A stretch of 64,000 bases of DNA, from contig NZ_FNAH01000001.1 in NCBI RefSeq assembly GCF_900101865.1, positions 558,001 to 622,000 of the forward strand. The letters run 5' to 3'. Positions 35,631 through 44,594 of the stretch are shown here, piece by piece; within the stretch, counting starts at the first letter, position 1; each line of letters starts with the position of its first letter. Both the position numbers and the translations under genes were made by a program. The notes under the pieces are model-generated. The model made no database searches and was not told where the DNA came from. It saw only the letters and a program-made list of their open reading frames with translations. The stretch comes from Paracoccus isoporae (lineage in GTDB: Bacteria; Pseudomonadota; Alphaproteobacteria; Rhodobacterales; Rhodobacteraceae).

Positions 35631-36953
35631 ATGCATGCCGCAGCCGATTCCACCGCCGCAGATCCCGATCGCGAACATGTCCGACTCAGCGATATCGCGA
35701 TAGGTGTGATCATTGGTCGCACCTCGGAATTCTTCGATTTCTTCGTGTTCGCCATCGCCGCGGTGCTGGTCTTTCCGCAATTCATCTTCAGCTTCGCCGC
35801 CCCGGCGGAGGGGATTCTCTATGCGTTTCTGGTCCTCGCGCTCGGCTTCGTTGCCCGTCCGGTGGGGACGTTCTTCTTCACCGGGGTCGACCGCCGCTGG
35901 GGCCGGGGCACCAAGCTGACCTCGGCGCTGTTTCTGCTGGGGCTGTCCACCGTCGCGATTTCCTTTCTGCCGAGCTTCGAGCAGGAGGGCTGGCTCACCG
36001 TCGCAAGCCTGTGCCTGTTCCGCATGGGTCAGGGCGCGGCGCTTGGCGGGGCCTGGGACGGGATGTCATCGCTTCTGTCGCTGCACGCGCCCGCCGACCG
36101 CAAGGGGCGCTATGCGACGCTGCCGCAGATCGGGGCGCCGCTGGGGCTGATCCTGGCCTGCGGGTTGTTCATCTTTCTGCGCAGCTCGCTGTCGGAGGCG
36201 GAATTCCTGCGCTATGGCTGGCGCTACCCGTTCTTCGTCGCCTTCGCGATCAACGTGGTGGCGCTGTTCGCGCGGCTGCGGCTGGTGGTCAGCGACGATT
36301 TCGAGTTGCTGTTCAAGCAGGCGGAGCTGCGCCCGCGCATCAATCCCCGGCTGCTGCGCGAGGAATCGCTGAACATCATTGCAGGCGCCTTCATCCCGCT
36401 GGCGACGCTGGCCCTGTTTCACATGGTCACCGTGTTCCCGCTGAGCTGGATCTATCTGAACGCGCCGGAAAACATCACCGGATTCCTGTGGATCGAGATC
36501 GTGGGCGGGCTGATCGGGCTGGGCGGGATCGTCGCATCCGGCTTCATCGCGGACCGCACCGGGCGGCGCAGCCTGCTGCGCAACTGCGCCATCGGGATTG
36601 CCGTCTACGCCGTCATTTCACCGCTTCTGCTGAGCCTCGGCTTCAGCGGCGAGGCGCTTTACGTGTTCATCGGCTTTGCCCTGCTGGGGCTGTCCTTCGG
36701 CCAGTCCTCCGGCGCGGTGGCGTCGGGCTTCGCGATGAAGAATCGCTATACCGCGTCGAACCTGACCGCCGATCTGTCCTGGATGTTCGGCGCCGGTTTC
36801 GCGCCCTTCGTGGCGCTGTATCTGACCGAGACCTTCGGGCTGTGGTCATCCGGGGCCTATCTGCTGTCCGGCGCGCTGTGCACGCTGGCCGCGCTCGTGC
36901 TGTTCCGGCGCACGCAGGAGGCACGGCGTCAGCAGGACAGTTCCTGGCGGTAG
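35631..36953 (+). CDS. MFS transporter, metabolite:H+ symporter-like
   Basis: A 440-residue major facilitator with about 12 helices. VIIGRTSEFFDFFVFAIAAVLVFP resembles the first helix (FDxxxY/F region) of the MHS branch (proline/betaine, citrate, shikimate symporters). GFVARPVGTFFFTGVDRRWGRG is the loop 2-3 signature, and FIADRTGRRSLL its repeat in the second half. GAALGGAWDGMSSLL is family-like. Likely a proton-driven importer of an organic acid or osmolyte. The substrate is not predictable. AGAAAGG precedes the start. Divergent from cyoA. Confidence 0.82.
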   Translation: MHAAADSTAADPDREHVRLSDIAIGVIIGRTSEFFDFFVFAIAAVLVFPQFIFSFAAPAEGILYAFLVLALGFVARPVGTFFFTGVDRRWGRGTKLTSALFLLGLSTVAISFLPSFEQEGWLTVASLCLFRMGQGAALGGAWDGMSSLLSLHAPADRKGRYATLPQIGAPLGLILACGLFIFLRSSLSEAEFLRYGWRYPFFVAFAINVVALFARLRLVVSDDFELLFKQAELRPRINPRLLREESLNIIAGAFIPLATLALFHMVTVFPLSWIYLNAPENITGFLWIEIVGGLIGLGGIVASGFIADRTGRRSLLRNCAIGIAVYAVISPLLLSLGFSGEALYVFIGFALLGLSFGQSSGAVASGFAMKNRYTASNLTADLSWMFGAGFAPFVALYLTETFGLWSSGAYLLSGALCTLAALVLFRRTQEARRQQDSSWR

Positions 36954-37013
36954 TCGCGCGCCCTTGGCCGGGCGGTCACCGGGCGCTGTGTTGCGCCCGG
37001 CGTCAGATCCGCC

Positions 37014-38894
37014 TCAGACCCATTCCCACGGGCGGGTGAAATCGCCGAGACGGGCCCGGATCTCGTCATCCGTGGTGGTCTCGCGGCCCGCGATGCGTGC
37101 CACCAGACCGCGCTTCTTGTCCTCGACCACCTCGGCCACGCGGGCGCCAGTGCCTTCCAGCGCCGCGTCATAGACGCGGGTGATGGCGAGGCGGCGCAGG
37201 TCGGGCTTGAAGATCTTGCCCACCGCGGTTTTCGGAAGCTCGGGCAGGATTTCCAGATATTTCGGGATCGCCGCGCGCTCATGGATGTGGCCCGCAGCAT
37301 GTTCCAGCAGCTCGTCCTGCGTGACCTCCGCGCCTTCGACCAGTTCCACATAGGCACAGGGCAGTTCGCCGGCCCGCGCATCGGGCTGGCCGATGGCCCC
37401 GGCAAAGGCCACCGCCGGATGCGAGAGCAGCGCGTCCTCGATCTCCGCCGGGTCGAGATTATGGCCGCCACGGATGATGAGATCCTTCGCCCGGCCGGTG
37501 ATCCACAGATAGCCATCCGCGTCGATCCGCCCCAGATCCCCGGTGCGCAGGAACCGGTCCTCGGCGAACAGATCGTGGTTCTTGTCGGCCTCGGTATAGG
37601 TCGATCCCTCGAACACGCCGGGATTGGAGATGCAGATCTCGCCCACCTCATCGGCCGCGCATTCGTCGAACCCCTGCGGCGTCTTTCGCAGGATGCGGAT
37701 ATGCGTATAGGGCAGCGGGATGCCGACGGAGCCGACCTTCTTCAGGCCGTCCACCGGGTTGCAGGAGACCAGGCAGGTCGCCTCGGTCAGGCCATAACCT
37801 TCGGCAATCTCCACGCCGGTCGCGGCCTTGAAACGGTTATAGAGCTCGATCGGCAGCGGCGCGGAGCCGGAAATCGCGGTGCGCAGCGAGGACACATCGG
37901 CATCGACCTTGCGCTGCATCAGCGCCGAGATCGCGGTCGGCACGGTGATCAGGAACGTGGCCTGCCAGCGTTCGATCAGCTTCCAGAAATTGTCGAACAC
38001 GCCCTCGCCGCGATAGCCCGCCGGGGTCGGCATCACCATATGCGCGCCAGAGGCGATGCAGCTCATCAGCACCGGGTAGGCCGCGAAGACATGGAACAGC
38101 GGCAGCGGGCACATCAGCACGTCATTCTCGTCGAACAGAAGCTCGGCGCCAAGAAAGCCGTTATAGATCATGCCGGAGTATTTATGCTGCGCGATCTTCG
38201 GCAGGCCGGTCGTGCCGCCGGTGTGGAAATAGGCCGCGATCCGGTCGCGTGACGGATCGTCGAAATCCAGCCGGTTGTGGTTCTCGGAGGAGACCGCTGC
38301 CTCGAAGTTATGAACCTGCGCGTGATGTTTGACCGGCAGCTTCGGACGGGCGAGCGGCACGATGAACTTCTTCAGCCCGGTCAGATGGCGGTTCAGGTCG
38401 ATCTCGAGCACATGCTTGACATTGGGGGCGTCCGCCACCGCCTGCGCCGCCTTCTGCGCGACATCCGATTTCGGGAAGGATTTCAGCGTCACCAGCACCT
38501 TGGCATCGGTGGCGCGCAGGATGCCGGCGATATGTTCGGGTTCCAGAAGCGGATTGATCGGGTTGACGATCCCCGCAGTCATCCCGGCCAGCAGCACGAC
38601 CGGCGTCTCGATGCTGTTGGGCAGCAGATAGGCGACAGTGTCCTGCGGACCCACGCCGAGCTTGCGCAGCAGATTGGCGGTTTCGGTCACCCGCTCGCGC
38701 AGATCCGACCAGCTCAGCGTCGTGGCGTGGTCGCGGGGGCCGCCCAGAAGCTGGAATGACACGGCCGGGCGGTCCGGGAACCGCTCCGCCGCGCGCGACA
38801 GGAACTCGTACATCGTGCGGGCATTGTCGCGCGCGGCATACGGCATCGCGTCTTCGACCGCCTGACGGTCGGTGATTGATCTGAACAGCCCCAT
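37014..38894 (-). CDS. Acyl-CoA synthetase (AMP-binding, acyl-adenylate family)
   Basis: A 626-residue ANL-superfamily ligase. The P-loop AYFHTGGTTGLPKIAQHKYSG, then GYGLTEATCLVS, TGDLGRIDADGYLWITGRAKDLIIRGG, and C-terminal LPKTAVGKIFKPDLRR (catalytic Lys) are all present. It activates a carboxylic acid with ATP and CoA, and the chain length is not readable. ATG 38894 (MGLFRSITDRQAVE) is chosen because AAGGGGGG lies just upstream, dropping 31 unlikely residues. Convergent with the MFS gene, 60 nt apart. Confidence 0.9.
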   Translation of the reverse strand: MGLFRSITDRQAVEDAMPYAARDNARTMYEFLSRAAERFPDRPAVSFQLLGGPRDHATTLSWSDLRERVTETANLLRKLGVGPQDTVAYLLPNSIETPVVLLAGMTAGIVNPINPLLEPEHIAGILRATDAKVLVTLKSFPKSDVAQKAAQAVADAPNVKHVLEIDLNRHLTGLKKFIVPLARPKLPVKHHAQVHNFEAAVSSENHNRLDFDDPSRDRIAAYFHTGGTTGLPKIAQHKYSGMIYNGFLGAELLFDENDVLMCPLPLFHVFAAYPVLMSCIASGAHMVMPTPAGYRGEGVFDNFWKLIERWQATFLITVPTAISALMQRKVDADVSSLRTAISGSAPLPIELYNRFKAATGVEIAEGYGLTEATCLVSCNPVDGLKKVGSVGIPLPYTHIRILRKTPQGFDECAADEVGEICISNPGVFEGSTYTEADKNHDLFAEDRFLRTGDLGRIDADGYLWITGRAKDLIIRGGHNLDPAEIEDALLSHPAVAFAGAIGQPDARAGELPCAYVELVEGAEVTQDELLEHAAGHIHERAAIPKYLEILPELPKTAVGKIFKPDLRRLAITRVYDAALEGTGARVAEVVEDKKRGLVARIAGRETTTDDEIRARLGDFTRPWEWV

Positions 38895-39046
38895 CTTCCC
38901 CCCTTGCCGGGCGGCTTCGCGCCCGTGATTTCGGGCGTAAGCATGGGACATAACGGGGCCGCGGGGCAAGCCTGACCACGCGGCCACGGCCGCCGGAACG
39001 CAGCGTCATGGCCGCTGACGCCGCGCCCTGGCCCGTTGGTCGCGCC

Positions 39047-39550
39047 CTATTGCGGGATGCGAAGTGTCTGACCCGGATAGATCTTGTCGGGGTCCGACAG
39101 CATCGGGCGGTTCGCCTCGAAAATCTCGTTATAGCGATTGGCGCTGCCGAGATATTGCTTGGAGATCGCTGACAGCGTCTCGCCCGATTTCACGGTATGG
39201 AAGACGGGTTCGGCGGATTTGCTGCTGACCGTCGCGGTCTTCTCGGCCTCGGGCAGATCGGCCTCGACCTTGGCGATGCCCTTGATGTTGCCGATCGCCA
39301 GGATCAGCTTCTCCATCGTCTCGCGATCCGCGCCCTTGGATTCGACCTTCACGGTTTCCTTGTCGCTGCGCAGGGTCAGCTTCACGTCGTCGGCACCAAG
39401 ACCGAGCGCCTTCAGCTCTGCCTTCATCGCCGCAACCTTGCGCTCGGTGTCGGCCTGCGCATCCGCGGCACCGCCATCTTTCGGCTCCGCCGCCTCTGCC
39501 GATCCGAACACCGACTTGCCTGCATCCTTGACAAAATCCCACAAAGCCAT
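39047..39550 (-). CDS. BON + LysM protein (Kbp/YgaU-like)
   Basis: A 167-residue protein. The N-terminus MALWDFVKDAGKSVFG is followed by a BON-type domain (about 45-105, with LTLRSDKETVKVESKGADRETMEKLILAIGNIKGIAKVEADL) and a C-terminal LysM (about 115-167, HTVKSGETLSAISKQYLGSANRYNEIFEANRPMLSDPDKIYPGQTLRIP). This is the layout of E. coli Kbp, a cytosolic potassium-binding protein. No signal peptide. The start at 39550 excludes a long unrelated upstream frame that is antisense to serB. Confidence 0.9.
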   Translation of the reverse strand: MALWDFVKDAGKSVFGSAEAAEPKDGGAADAQADTERKVAAMKAELKALGLGADDVKLTLRSDKETVKVESKGADRETMEKLILAIGNIKGIAKVEADLPEAEKTATVSSKSAEPVFHTVKSGETLSAISKQYLGSANRYNEIFEANRPMLSDPDKIYPGQTLRIPQ

Positions 39551-39683
39551 CGGCTTATCCTTCCATGTTTGTCGTCGCGCCCCAACGCAATCCGCTCGCG
39601 TCGGTTCCCGGATGCTGGCACAGCGCCGGGAATTGCGATAGCGGGTCGCTACGTCAGATGCCCAGACCGAACCGGGGAGCCTC

Positions 39684-40562
39684 ATGCATATCGTCACCGT
39701 CATCGCCGCGACCGAGCGGGCCGATCTTACCCCGGACCGCGTAAATGCTTTGCGACATCTCTTCGAGGGCGGAAACCCGGTCTGGCTGGCCGACAAGATC
39801 GCGGCAGAGTTTCCGGTCTCGGCCCTGCCCGAGGATGCCGCGGCCATTGCGACAGACACGCGGATGGCGGGGTTCGACCTGGTCATCCAGCCGGTCGCGG
39901 GGCGGCGCAAGGCGGTGCTGCTGGCGGATATGGATTCGACGATGATCCAGCAGGAATGCATCGACGAGCTGGCGGCAGAGGCCGGGGTCGGCGCGCGCGT
40001 GGCCGAGATCACCGCCCGCGCCATGAACGGAGAGCTGAATTTCCACGAGGCGCTGCTGGAGCGCGTCGGCCTGCTGGCCGGGCTGGGTGAAGAGGTGATC
40101 GGCCAGGTTCTGGATCAGCGCATCACCCTGGCCCCCGGCGGGCGCGAGCTGATCGCCACGATGCGCGCGCAGGGCGCCTATACGGCACTGGTTTCTGGCG
40201 GGTTCACCGCCTTCACCGGCCCGGTGGCGGGGATGCTGGGCTTCGACGAGCACCGCGCGAACACGCTTCTAGCCGATGATGGCGTGCTGACCGGCCATGT
40301 CGGCCTGCCGGTTCTGGGGCGCGAGGCCAAGCTGCAGGCGCTTGAGGAGATCACCGCCGCGCGCGGCCTGACCCCGGATGATGCGATGGCGGTCGGGGAC
40401 GGCGCCAATGATCTTGACATGATCCGGCGCGCAGGCACGGGCGTCGCCCTGCACGCCAAGCCGGTCGTGGCTGAGCAGGCGGCGGTGCGGATCGATCATG
40501 GCGACCTGACCGCGCTGCTCTATATGCAGGGTTACGGGCGTGACGAGTTCGTGACCGGCTGA
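39684..40562 (+). CDS. serB: Phosphoserine phosphatase
   Basis: A 292-residue HAD enzyme, last step of serine synthesis. An N-terminal regulatory-like domain (1-75) precedes the nucleophile motif LLADMDSTMIQQEC (D82, D84), then ALVSGGFTAFTGPVA (motif II), and GDGANDLDMIRRAGTGVALHAKP (motif IV). MNGELNFHEALLERVGLLAGL is the substrate-specific cap. Divergent from the LysM gene (133-nt gap). Confidence 0.96.
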   Translation: MHIVTVIAATERADLTPDRVNALRHLFEGGNPVWLADKIAAEFPVSALPEDAAAIATDTRMAGFDLVIQPVAGRRKAVLLADMDSTMIQQECIDELAAEAGVGARVAEITARAMNGELNFHEALLERVGLLAGLGEEVIGQVLDQRITLAPGGRELIATMRAQGAYTALVSGGFTAFTGPVAGMLGFDEHRANTLLADDGVLTGHVGLPVLGREAKLQALEEITAARGLTPDDAMAVGDGANDLDMIRRAGTGVALHAKPVVAEQAAVRIDHGDLTALLYMQGYGRDEFVTG

Positions 40563-40701
40563 GCCAGGCTCTCGGCGCATTCCCGCCGGCGGGGCGGTCG
40601 CGGTGCGATCCCCCCTCGCAAACGCTGGCGATCCGGCCTATGTAGGGGGCGCATCTCTTTTTTCGGACCTGTTCCTTTTCGGCTCAGCTTTCGACTTCAG
40701 C

Positions 40702-40734
40702 TTTGCCGGGCCGCTGCATTCCGTGAGCGGCAAA
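40702..40734 (+). promoter_or_regulatory. Hairpin in the cspA leader
   Basis: TTTGCCG at 40702-40708 can pair with CGGCAAA at 40728-40734, with an inner alternative CCGCT/AGCGG, just before the AAGGAA ribosome site at 40740-40745. The serB-cspA gap is 190 nt, and a TATGTA at 40639-40644 could be the -10 of a promoter giving a leader of about 100 nt, in keeping with long cold-shock leaders. The role in temperature control is inference. Confidence 0.35.
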
Positions 40735-40752
40735 AACACAAGGAATGACACG

Positions 40753-40959
40753 ATGGCCAACGGCACCGTGAAATGGTTCAACGCCACCAAAGGCTACGGC
40801 TTCATTGCCCCGGAATCGGGCTCCAAGGACGTTTTCGTCCATATCTCGGCCGTGGAACGCGCCGGTCTGACCGGTCTGAATGACGGCCAGGCCGTCACCT
40901 ACGACCTGGAACAGGACCGCAATGGCCGCGAATCGGCCAGCAATCTCGCGCTCGCCTAA
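40753..40959 (+). CDS. Cold shock domain protein
   Basis: A 68-residue single OB-fold protein: GTVKWFNATKGYGFIAPE carries RNP1 (KGYGFI) and DVFVHISAVERAG carries RNP2. Binds single-stranded nucleic acid as an RNA chaperone. ATG 40753 is chosen by family length with AAGGAA upstream, removing about 50 residues of leader. A strong terminator follows directly. Confidence 0.95.
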   Translation: MANGTVKWFNATKGYGFIAPESGSKDVFVHISAVERAGLTGLNDGQAVTYDLEQDRNGRESASNLALA

Positions 40960-40980
40960 GCAGCGCCGGGATCGGAACGG

Positions 40981-41012
40981 GCGGGGTTGCGGCGACGCAA
41001 CCCCGCTTTTTT
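40981..41012 (+). terminator. Rho-independent terminator of the cold shock gene
   Basis: A perfect 10-bp stem GCGGGGTTGC (40981-40990) / GCAACCCCGC (40997-41006) with a 6-nt loop, followed by six T (41007-41012). It starts 22 nt after the stop codon. Confidence 0.95.
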
Positions 41013-41028
41013 CATGTCCGGCCCCACG

Positions 41029-41053
41029 AAAAAGGGCGCCCTTGCGGACGCCC
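41029..41053 (-). terminator. Rho-independent terminator of efp
   Basis: On the minus strand GGGCGTCC (41053-41046), loop GCAA (a GNRA tetraloop) and GGGCGCCC (41041-41034) form an 8-bp stem with one G-U pair, followed by five U (41033-41029). It lies 26 nt after the efp stop and is back to back with the cold-shock terminator. Confidence 0.88.
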
Positions 41054-41078
41054 CTCACCGTGACCCCAGCAGGCAAAA

Positions 41079-41645
41079 TCAGTCCTTCGCGCGCTCCACA
41101 TAGGAGTTGTCGCCGGTGTTGATGACAATGCGCGTCCCGGTGCTGATATGCGGCGGCACCATCACCCTAAGCCCGTTATCGACCATCGCCGGCTTGTAGG
41201 AGGAGGACGCCGTCTGCCCCTTCACGACCGGTTCGGTCTCGGTCACCTCCACGGTCATCTTCTGCGGCAGTTCGAGCGCGATCGGCGCGCCGTTGAACAC
41301 CTGCAGGAACACCCGCATCCCCTCTTGCAGATAGACCGACTGATCGCCCACCACATCCTCGGACGCGACGAGCTGCTCATAGGTCTCCGGCTCCATGAAA
41401 TGATAGCCTTCGCCGTCATTGTAGAGGAAATCATACTCGCGCTCGTCCACATGCGCCTTCTCGACCTGATCGGTGGTCTTCCAGCGTTCCGACACCTTCA
41501 CCCCGTCCGAGATGCGGCGCATATCGACGCTGGTGGTCGGCGTGCCCTTGCCGGGATGGAAATTCTCGGATTTCAGCACGACATACAGCTTGTCGTCGAG
41601 TTCCACGACATTGCCCTTGCGGAGGCTGGATGCGATGACTTTCAT
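41079..41645 (-). CDS. efp: Translation elongation factor P
   Basis: A 188-residue tRNA-shaped factor that relieves ribosome stalling at polyproline. The modified lysine is K33 in [12 protein letters not shown], matching the PGKG loop of E. coli (Lys34). The C-terminal [19 protein letters not shown] is standard. Divergent from the EpmA-type ligase gene, which modifies this lysine in other bacteria. Confidence 0.97.
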   Translation of the reverse strand: MKVIASSLRKGNVVELDDKLYVVLKSENFHPGKGTPTTSVDMRRISDGVKVSERWKTTDQVEKAHVDEREYDFLYNDGEGYHFMEPETYEQLVASEDVVGDQSVYLQEGMRVFLQVFNGAPIALELPQKMTVEVTETEPVVKGQTASSSYKPAMVDNGLRVMVPPHISTGTRIVINTGDNSYVERAKD

Positions 41646-41733
41646 CTGCGGATTCCTTGCGAATTGTCGGATGGGCGCATAAGCGCATTTCGCGTGTCCC
41701 TATCGCAATGACCGAGCTATTGCCAGCGAAACC

Positions 41734-42774
41734 ATGACCGACGACCAATGGTGGCAGCCCCACCGTCACGCCGACCGACGCCCGGCCCTGCTGGCCCGCA
41801 ACCGCATCCAGCGGGCAATCCGGCACTGGCTGGACCGGAACGGGTTCACCGAAGTCGATCCGGCTGCATTGGCGATCAGTCCGGGAAATGAAACCCATCT
41901 GCACGGTTTCGCCAGCACGATGGTCGGCAATGACGGCGCAGCGCGGCCGGTCTATCTGCACACCTCGCCGGAATTCGCGATGAAGAAACTGCTGGCGGCA
42001 GGCGAGACGCGGATCGCCGCCTTCAGCCATGTCTGGCGCAATCGCGAGCGCGGGGCGCTGCATCATCCCGAATTCACCATGCTGGAATGGTATCGGGCGG
42101 GCGCGGATTACAGGGTGCTGATGGATGACTGCGCCGATTTCCTGATGCTGGCGGCCGAAGCCGCAGGCGCGGCCGAGTTCCGGTTCCGCGACCGCCTCTG
42201 CGACCCCTATGCAGCGCCCGAACGGATCAGCGTGGCCGATGCGTTCCACGACCTGGCCGGGATCGACCTGCTCTCCACCATCGACCGCGACGGCGGGACC
42301 GCCCGCGACGCGCTTGCCGCCCAGCTTGCCGAGGCGGGGATTTCTCACGGCCCGGATGACAGCTGGTCGGACCTGTTCTCGCGCGTGCTGTCGGATCGGG
42401 TGGAGCCGCATCTGGGTCATGGCTGCGCCACGATCCTTGACCGCTATCCGGTCCCCGAGGCGGCATTGGCGCGGCGCGCCGCCGATGATCCGCGCGTGTC
42501 GGAACGCTTCGAGCTTTATGCCTGCGGGGTCGAGCTGGCGAATGGGTTTGGCGAGTTGACCGACGCCGCCGAGCAGCGCCGCCGTTTCGAGGCGGACATG
42601 GAAGAGAAGGCCCGGATCTATGGCGAGGCCTATCCGCTGGACGAGGAGTTTCTGGAGGCGCTACGGATCATGCCGGCGGCATCCGGCATCGCGCTCGGCT
42701 TCGACAGGCTGGTGATGCTGGCGACCTCCGCCCCGTCGATCGAGGCGGTGATGTGGACGCCCGCGCCGGATTAA
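41734..42774 (+). CDS. epmA: EF-P lysine lysyltransferase (EpmA/GenX/PoxA)
   Basis: A 346-residue class II lysyl-tRNA synthetase paralog lacking the anticodon-binding domain. Motif 2 region is AAFSHVWRNRERGALHHPEFTMLEWYRAG, and motif 3 is ASGIALGFDRLVMLA. It attaches (R)-beta-lysine to EF-P. The divergent arrangement with efp (88-nt gap) supports the role. The mutase EpmB is not in the window. Its TAA overlaps the stop of the convergent gene within TTAA. Confidence 0.93.
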   Translation: MTDDQWWQPHRHADRRPALLARNRIQRAIRHWLDRNGFTEVDPAALAISPGNETHLHGFASTMVGNDGAARPVYLHTSPEFAMKKLLAAGETRIAAFSHVWRNRERGALHHPEFTMLEWYRAGADYRVLMDDCADFLMLAAEAAGAAEFRFRDRLCDPYAAPERISVADAFHDLAGIDLLSTIDRDGGTARDALAAQLAEAGISHGPDDSWSDLFSRVLSDRVEPHLGHGCATILDRYPVPEAALARRAADDPRVSERFELYACGVELANGFGELTDAAEQRRRFEADMEEKARIYGEAYPLDEEFLEALRIMPAASGIALGFDRLVMLATSAPSIEAVMWTPAPD

Positions 42775-43784
42775 GGCACCAGCCGCCCGAGGATCTCCGC
42801 CGCCGTTCCGGGGCGGGCCTCGGCGCATCCGGTGCCGGCCCAGAACGGCCCGTAGCCGGTCTCCCCCGCCGCAGAGGCCGCACCATGCAGCGCCTTGAGC
42901 GCCGAATAGGGCAAGGGGTAATCGGGCGCGGCGCTGTCATCCCGGCGGCTGATGATGTTCTCGACCCCGCGCGCCGGACGGCCAGAGATGGCACGGGTCA
43001 TGCGGGTCTTGCCCGACGCAAGCGCCTGCCGGTGCGGGGCGGTGGTCCCGGCCTCCTCTGCCATCAGAAAGGCCGTGCCGCATTGTGCCGCCACCGCACC
43101 GGCATCCATCGCCGCCTGCACATCGGCGCGGGCCATGATCCCGCCCGCCGCGATCAGCGGCAGCCCCACCCCGGACAGCGCTGCCAGCAGTTCCCGCGTC
43201 TCCAGCCGCTCATCCGGCCCGTTCTCGTCGAACACCCCGCGATGCCCGCCCGCCTGCCAGCCCTGCGCGACGATCCCGTCAAGCCCGGCCGCCCTGATCT
43301 TAAGCGCATCCGCAAGGCTCGTCGCCGATCCGAGCAGGATGGCACCGCTGTCCCGCAGCGCGCCGATCTGCGCCGCAGCGGGCAGGCCGAAATGGAAGCT
43401 GACGACGCCCGGCCGTTCCTCCACCAGCATCCGCAGCATCGCGTCGTCGAGCAGGAAGGAGCGATAGCCATCCGCCAGCGTCTCCGGGACCGCCGCATCG
43501 AACCGGGCGAAATCATTCGCCAAGCCGTCAAGCCACGCGGATTCCCGGCCCGCGTCACGACGCGGCGGCTGATGACAGAAGACATTCACATTGAACCGCG
43601 CCGATGTCGCCGCCCGGACCGCCCGCACCTCCTGACGCGCGCGCGCCGCATCCATAGCCGCCACGCCGAGCGAGCCGAGCCCGCCCGCATGGGCCACCGC
43701 CGCAGCCAGCGCGGGCGTGGTGATACCCGCCATCGGCGCCTGCACGACAGGCACGCGCATTCCGATCTGTTCCAGCAGCATCAT
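42771..43784 (-). CDS. Nitronate monooxygenase / 2-nitropropane dioxygenase family
   Basis: A 337-residue FMN-dependent TIM-barrel protein. RVPVVQAPMAGITTPALAAAVAHAGGLGSL opens the barrel, GIVAQGWQAGGHRG contains the His thought to act in catalysis, and LPLIAAGGIMARADVQAAMDAGA binds the FMN phosphate. It detoxifies alkyl nitronates such as propionate-3-nitronate. ATG 43784 is preceded by a perfect AAGGAGG. It shares four bases with epmA at the 3' end. Confidence 0.9.
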   Translation of the reverse strand: MMLLEQIGMRVPVVQAPMAGITTPALAAAVAHAGGLGSLGVAAMDAARARQEVRAVRAATSARFNVNVFCHQPPRRDAGRESAWLDGLANDFARFDAAVPETLADGYRSFLLDDAMLRMLVEERPGVVSFHFGLPAAAQIGALRDSGAILLGSATSLADALKIRAAGLDGIVAQGWQAGGHRGVFDENGPDERLETRELLAALSGVGLPLIAAGGIMARADVQAAMDAGAVAAQCGTAFLMAEEAGTTAPHRQALASGKTRMTRAISGRPARGVENIISRRDDSAAPDYPLPYSALKALHGAASAAGETGYGPFWAGTGCAEARPGTAAEILGRLVP

Positions 43785-43835
43785 GGCCTCCTTTTGTCCA
43801 TTTACATTCCCTGCGACGGGGAGGATCAAGCCGTC

Positions 43836-44594
43836 ATGTTCGAACTTGCCCTCGATGTCGTGTTTCTGCTGATCCTCGCGGCCTTCGCGGCGGGGTTCAT
43901 CGACGCCATTGCGGGCGGCGGCGGGCTGATCACCGTGCCGGTGCTGATGCTGGCGGGGCTGCCGCCGGCGCAGGCGCTCGCCACCAACAAGGTGCAGGGC
44001 GTGTTCGGGGCGGCCACCGCGGCGATCAGCTATGCGGCCTCCGGCCATGTCGATCTGCGGCGGCAACTGGGGGCGGCGTCGGTCTCGTTCCTCGCCGGGC
44101 TGATCGGGGCGTTCTGCGTGACGCTGATCCCGACCGAGGCGCTGCGCTATCTTCTGCCCCTGCTGCTGATCGGGATTGCCGCATTCTTTGCGCTCAAGCC
44201 CGGTCTCGGCGATGCGGACCGCACCGCCCGGATCAGCCCCTTACAATTCACCGCCTTCGTGGTCCCGCTGATCGGATTTTACGACGGGCTTCTGGGTCCG
44301 GGCACGGGGTCGTTCTTCATGCTGGGCTTCGTGATGCTGGCGGGTTACGGCATCCTGCGGGCCACGGCGCATACCAAGCTGCTGAATTTCGCCTCCAATC
44401 TCGGCGGGCTTGTGGCCTTTGCACTTGTCGGCAAGCCGCTCTGGATCACCGGGCTGGCGATGGGGGTGGCGCAGATCGCCGGGGCCTGGGTCGGGTCCGT
44501 TCTGGCGATGCGGGTGGGCGCGCGGCTGATCAAGCCGCTGCTGGTCGTGACCTCGACGGCATTGGCGCTGAAACTGCTGCTCGACCTGGTCTAG
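43836..44594 (+). CDS. TSUP family transporter (TauE/SafE-like)
   Basis: A 252-residue membrane protein with about eight helices. The twin motifs FAAGFIDAIAGGGGLITVPVLMLAGLPP and GFYDGLLGPGTGSFFMLGFVMLAGY are the internal repeat of TSUP carriers, which move sulfite, sulfonates or other organosulfur anions. ATG 43836 is chosen because the longer frame is antisense to the nitronate monooxygenase. The stop overlaps that of the convergent regulator within CTAG. Confidence 0.9.
   Translation: MFELALDVVFLLILAAFAAGFIDAIAGGGGLITVPVLMLAGLPPAQALATNKVQGVFGAATAAISYAASGHVDLRRQLGAASVSFLAGLIGAFCVTLIPTEALRYLLPLLLIGIAAFFALKPGLGDADRTARISPLQFTAFVVPLIGFYDGLLGPGTGSFFMLGFVMLAGYGILRATAHTKLLNFASNLGGLVAFALVGKPLWITGLAMGVAQIAGAWVGSVLAMRVGARLIKPLLVVTSTALALKLLLDLV

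Noticed and set aside
39551..40024. N-terminal extension of the LysM protein to a 325-residue product
   Set aside because: The added part is antisense to serB, and a start at 39550 gives the normal Kbp length.
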